Positions 23,127 through 25,683 of a stretch of DNA of 25,683 nt are shown one piece after another. Source of the DNA: Syntrophomonadaceae bacterium. GTDB taxonomy: Bacteria; Bacillota; Dethiobacteria; PWVN01. The stretch lies in assembly GCA_007136165.1 (NCBI GenBank), contig SLHK01000121.1, positions 1 through 25,683 of the forward strand. Direction: 5' to 3'. The first letter of the stretch is position 1. The number at the start of each line of letters is the position of its first letter. The notes beneath the pieces were generated by a model, which was not told the origin of the DNA, searched no databases, and saw only the letters and a program-made list of their open reading frames with translations. Made by a program: the position numbers and the translations under genes.

Positions 23127-24619
23127 GGAAAGAAAACGGGTTCCACGGCCCCGCTGATAAGACTAAGGATTGGGGCAGGGAACAAACCCAGGTACAAAAT
23201 CCCGCAAGCCAGGAGAACAACCGGCGCCAACAGGGGCAAGGGTATTCGGTCCATGACCACCTTTTCCTTCTGATTTCCGGTAAAGTAAGCCTGCCATATT
23301 ATGGGTAAGTAATACATGGCGTTTAAGAGGCCGCTTAGGACAATCAGGGCAACCAGGCCCCGGCTGCCTGCCTCGATACTTCCCATGGCCAGGGCATATT
23401 TGGTGATAAAGCCGGCAAAAATGGGAATTCCCACCATCGATAAGGCAGCTACGGTGAAGGAAGCCATGGTGACGGGCATAATTCGCCCTAAACCTGAAAA
23501 CAGGGTAACATTTCTCTTCCCCGTTTGAAAAAGGATATTGCCGGCGGCCATGAAGAGGCAAACCTTCATGAAGGCATGAACTACCACATGCATCAAGGCC
23601 GCCTTTATACCCCAGGGCGTACCCAGGCTTAAGCCCAAAAAGATATACCCCACCTGGGATACGGTGGAATAGGCCAGGCGCCTTTTTAAGTCTTTTTGTG
23701 TAAAAGCAAAAATGGAACCGGCCACAATAGCCATAGCCGACATGCCTGTGATCAGGCCGGCAATATTCATTTCCGCCAGGATGCCGGGGCCAAAAACACC
23801 GTAGAGAATTTTAAAGAAGGCCATGATGTAGATTTTGACCACCAGTCCGGACAGCAGGGCGCTGGAAGGGAAAGGCGCTGAGGAGTGGGCATCGGGGAGC
23901 CAGATGTGGAGAGGGAAAAGGGCTGCCTTGAGGCTGAATCCCACCAGCAAAAAACCCATGGTGGTCCAGATGACAAAAGGAAAGCTGTCCCGAGTACCTT
24001 CCAGTTCAATTGCTATAAAGGGAATGTTGAGGTTTCCTGTTATGGTATATAGGAATCCAATGGCAAACACGATAAAGCCCGATCCTATGGTGGCCAGCAG
24101 AAGGTATTTAAGGGATGCTTCTGTGGCCTCTTTGGTGCCTTTGGCAATGATGAGGGCACAGGAAGCCAGGCCTACAATCTCCAGGAACACATAAAGGTTG
24201 AAAATATCATTTGTAACCACCATTCCCGTCATGCCCGTCATTAACAGGAGGTATGCGGTATAATACCAACCTGCTTTTTGATCCGGGATTTCTCTCTCCA
24301 GGCTGTTCAAACTGTAGATGGCTATTAAAAAACAAAACCCCGTTATCAAGGCTATCATCAGGGCTGCCAGGAGGTTAATGTGGAGCTCTATGCCCCAGGG
24401 AGGCTCAAAGCCGCCCAAATATATGCTGTAACTGCCCCCTCTATGTACGTCGTATAGCAGAAAAAGGGAAAAGAAAAAACTGAACCCTGTAACCACCGCT
24501 ACAATGGGTCCGCACAATGACCTCTTCCACCGGGCGAAGATGGGGAGCAGAAATGCAATTACCAGAGAAAAAATGATGATTACCATGGGAATTCTGTCAG
24601 TAAGCAAGGCTCCTGTCAC
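23123..24619 (-). CDS. mrpD: Mrp antiporter subunit D (MnhD/MbhH-like), first copy
   Basis: This 498-residue Proton_antipo_M protein has about 14 helices and lies at the canonical MrpD position between C and E. The key residues are present: Glu147 in FNLYVFLEIVGLASCALI, Lys231 in FSLKAALFPLHIWLPDAH and Lys262 in SGLVVKIYIMAFF. The half-2 motif LAYSTVSQVGYIFLGLSLG is also present. In Mrp this subunit forms one of the two proton-translocating channels; in MBH its counterpart MbhH is the single antiporter-like unit. The GTG start at 24619 overlaps the mrpC stop by 4 bp (GTGA). Confidence 0.94.
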   Translation of the reverse strand: MTGALLTDRIPMVIIIFSLVIAFLLPIFARWKRSLCGPIVAVVTGFSFFFSLFLLYDVHRGGSYSIYLGGFEPPWGIELHINLLAALMIALITGFCFLIAIYSLNSLEREIPDQKAGWYYTAYLLLMTGMTGMVVTNDIFNLYVFLEIVGLASCALIIAKGTKEATEASLKYLLLATIGSGFIVFAIGFLYTITGNLNIPFIAIELEGTRDSFPFVIWTTMGFLLVGFSLKAALFPLHIWLPDAHSSAPFPSSALLSGLVVKIYIMAFFKILYGVFGPGILAEMNIAGLITGMSAMAIVAGSIFAFTQKDLKRRLAYSTVSQVGYIFLGLSLGTPWGIKAALMHVVVHAFMKVCLFMAAGNILFQTGKRNVTLFSGLGRIMPVTMASFTVAALSMVGIPIFAGFITKYALAMGSIEAGSRGLVALIVLSGLLNAMYYLPIIWQAYFTGNQKEKVVMDRIPLPLLAPVVLLACGILYLGLFPAPILSLISGAVEPVFFP

Positions 24620-24984
24620 CTCATCTTCATAAGCTCTGAAACATGGACAGTTCCATAGAAGCGATACAGGCTGACAATCATGGCCAGGGCAAAAGCCGTG
24701 ACACTAAAGCTAACCACGATACCGGTGAGAATCAGGGCCTGGGGCAAGGGGTTCACATACAGGACACCGCCTGTAGCAGGGTTGACAATGGGCGGGGCTC
24801 CTCCGGAGATGTTGCCGACGGCAATAAAAAAGAGAAAGATGGCTGTTTCCATGACATTTAAACCTATTACTTTCTTAATCAGGTTTGGTTGGGTCAAGAC
24901 GATTAAGCATCCCATACTGAATAAGAGAATGGAAACAAAGTAAGGGAAATTGGCCAGCAGCATGAACACGTCCAGCTCTCTCAC
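24616..24984 (-). CDS. mrpC: Mrp antiporter subunit C (MnhC/NuoK-like)
   Basis: The 122-residue protein has three helices and is homologous to NuoK and MbhG. Clear motifs are PNLIKKVIGLNVMETAIFLFFIAVG in helix 2, which holds the conserved Glu of the NuoK family, and DPLPQALILTGIVVSFSVTAFALA in slightly altered form (NPLPQALILTGIVVSFS). The loop between them has GGAPPIV, usual in Mrp-type C subunits. The start is GTG 24984 with GGAGG 7 nt upstream, overlapping the mrpB stop by 4 bp. It overlaps mrpD by 4 bp in turn. Confidence 0.94.
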   Translation of the reverse strand: MRELDVFMLLANFPYFVSILLFSMGCLIVLTQPNLIKKVIGLNVMETAIFLFFIAVGNISGGAPPIVNPATGGVLYVNPLPQALILTGIVVSFSVTAFALAMIVSLYRFYGTVHVSELMKMR

Positions 24985-25373
24985 CTTCCATCCTCCTCTA
25001 CCAGCAGATAGTACATGGTAACCAGGGAACTGGCTACCAGGAGCCCGATGGCTAAACTCATAAGGGAAATGAGGCCGACACTGAAAAGCTCCCCCGGCGT
25101 CCCGTAGCCTTCTTTGGGCGGCAAAAAGAATTTAATTCCTTCGACGGCACCGCCTATGCCGATGAAGACAATTGCCAGGTGCTGGGGAAGCCTCTTGGAG
25201 CCCAGGTTAACACCAAATATGAGAATATAAAGCACCATGCCCAACCCCAGCACTATTCCCCCGGCAAAACCTCCCCCCGGGGACAGGTGGCCGTGAAATA
25301 TCACATAAAAGGCATAAACCTGTATGAAGAGAAGCACATACCGAAAAACGATCCTCACGACGAAATCCTTCAT
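24981..25373 (-). CDS. mrpB: Mrp antiporter subunit B (MnhB/MbhF-like), first gene of the operon
   Basis: The 130-residue protein has four helices and the diagnostic motif GHLSPGGGFAGGIVLG of MnhB and MbhF. It is the short form: the MrpB N-terminal part that resembles MbhE is encoded separately downstream. The ATG at 25373 gives the normal N-terminus (MKDFVVRIVFRYVLLF), but the ribosome binding site is weak (GCGGGG). The frame stays open for about 34 codons upstream with no ATG, GTG or TTG in frame. A good AAGGAGAT lies about 80 bp upstream, so an unrecognised start cannot be excluded. It is the first gene of the twelve-gene unit and is divergent from the selenoprotein-like gene. Confidence 0.92.
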   Translation of the reverse strand: MKDFVVRIVFRYVLLFIQVYAFYVIFHGHLSPGGGFAGGIVLGLGMVLYILIFGVNLGSKRLPQHLAIVFIGIGGAVEGIKFFLPPKEGYGTPGELFSVGLISLMSLAIGLLVASSLVTMYYLLVEEDGR

Positions 25374-25618
25374 AAAGGTATACCCCGCTTTGCATCGGTT
25401 TCTTAAGTAAAAAAGCCTGATAACACTGTATTCCCCCAGTTCTCTTAAATCTCCTTCCAGCTTGTGAAAGTTATAACATTAAAATTATTCAGAAGTATCT
25501 TGTTATTTTTATCTTATATGGAGCAATCTGAAGGTTTTGGGACTGTTTATATAGAAATAATGAATATACCCTGAGTTTCCATAGATTCAGGCCAATTAAA
25601 ATTTTTAGGAGGATTCTC
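25374..25618. promoter_or_regulatory. Divergent intergenic region between the antiporter operon and the Spx/ArsC-like gene
   Basis: The 245-bp region should contain promoters for both directions. It is AT-rich from about 25460 onward. I see TATAAC-like and TATAAT-like hexamers on the minus strand near 25470 and several AT-rich -10 candidates on the plus strand near 25545-25565, but none with a convincing -35 at 16-18 bp. AGGAGG at 25607-25612 is the ribosome binding site for the plus-strand gene. No riboswitch or terminator is recognised. Confidence 0.4.
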
Positions 25619-25683
25619 ATGCTAAAATTTTATTGTTTTCCCACGTGAACTACCTGCAGAAAAGCGAAAGCGTGGCTTTCAGA
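25619..25683 (+). CDS. 5' end of a probable selenocysteine-containing Spx/ArsC-family protein
   Basis: ATG 25619 follows AGGAGG with 6-nt spacing. Translation gives MLKFYCFPT, then an in-frame TGA (25646-25648), then TTCRKAKAWLS to the window edge. The Spx/ArsC (YffB-like, thioredoxin-fold) family has a CXXC at residues 10 and 13 followed by RKA+xWL; here TGA occupies position 10 and Cys is at 13, so the TGA stands exactly where the redox-active cysteine belongs. Read as selenocysteine it makes a UXXC active site. A hairpin follows at SECIS distance. Alternatives are a pseudogene (one base change from TGT/TGC) or a sequencing error. Only 22 codons are visible. The likely role is redox or arsenate reductase-like chemistry; as with the family, function cannot be fixed from sequence. 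Confidence 0.7.
25658..25680 (+). promoter_or_regulatory. Candidate bacterial SECIS element
   Basis: AAAGC (25661-25665) pairs with GCTTT (25675-25679), extendable by G25659-C25680 across one bulged A, enclosing a 9-nt loop that starts with G (25666). The loop begins 18 nt after the TGA. Bacterial SECIS hairpins lie roughly 16-37 nt after UGA with a G at the first or second loop position. The stem is short and its outer part lies beyond the window. Confidence 0.45.

Noticed and set aside
25619..25648. Nine-codon ORF as a leader peptide
   Set aside because: The sequence after the TGA continues in frame with the Spx/ArsC motif TTCRKAKAWL, so a truncated reading of a longer selenoprotein-like gene explains it better; no attenuator structure is visible.

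Overview
The window reads as chromosomal DNA of an anaerobic, endospore-forming Clostridia-class Firmicute, probably of the Peptococcaceae/Desulfotomaculum/Pelotomaculum/Thermincola type. The grounds are spoVS, the neighbourhood rny - ymdB - spoVS - PHP phosphoesterase - miaB - mutS - mutL - miaA, strong AGGAGG ribosome binding sites, frequent TTG/GTG starts, and Na+-type bioenergetic genes. The genus assignment is inference; no 16S or similar marker is present.

Region 1 (1-13584, all minus strand) is a housekeeping and sporulation block. In transcription order it holds rny (RNase Y), an unrecognised 173-aa soluble protein, ymdB, spoVS, a PHP phosphoesterase, a three-gene Na+-translocating decarboxylase module (delta/OadG, biotin carrier, beta/OadB), a small membrane protein, miaB, mutS, mutL and the 5' part of miaA, which runs off the left edge. 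Intrinsic terminators follow rny, spoVS and oadB, so the block is several transcription units. The decarboxylase module has no carboxyltransferase alpha subunit beside it.

Region 2 (13585-14567) is a switch region. It holds about 600 bp of AT-rich DNA without a convincing gene, containing a 36-bp tandem repeat with one inverted copy. A consensus sigma-A promoter, tRNA-Trp(CCA) and its terminator follow on the plus strand, then a tiny two-helix membrane protein.

Region 3 (14568-25373, minus strand) is one tightly packed operon of twelve membrane subunits related to Mrp (Mnh) antiporters and the membrane arm of MBH-type hydrogenases. The order is MrpB, C, D, E, F, G, then MbhD-like (DUF4040) and MbhE-like proteins, then four more MrpD/NuoLMN-like subunits. 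There is no full-length MrpA and no hydrogenase or dehydrogenase subunit in view. All five antiporter-like subunits keep the key Glu and Lys residues. The last has a C-terminal extension of about 250 residues ending in a single helix, which may act as a NuoL-like strut. Together with the Na+ decarboxylase this points to an energy economy built on Na+ and H+ gradients.

Region 4 (25374-25683) is a divergent intergenic region followed, on the plus strand, by the first 65 bp of a gene that looks like a Spx/ArsC-family selenoprotein. An in-frame TGA sits exactly at the first Cys of the family's CXXC motif, and a SECIS-like hairpin follows at the expected distance. Truncation at the window edge leaves this unproven.
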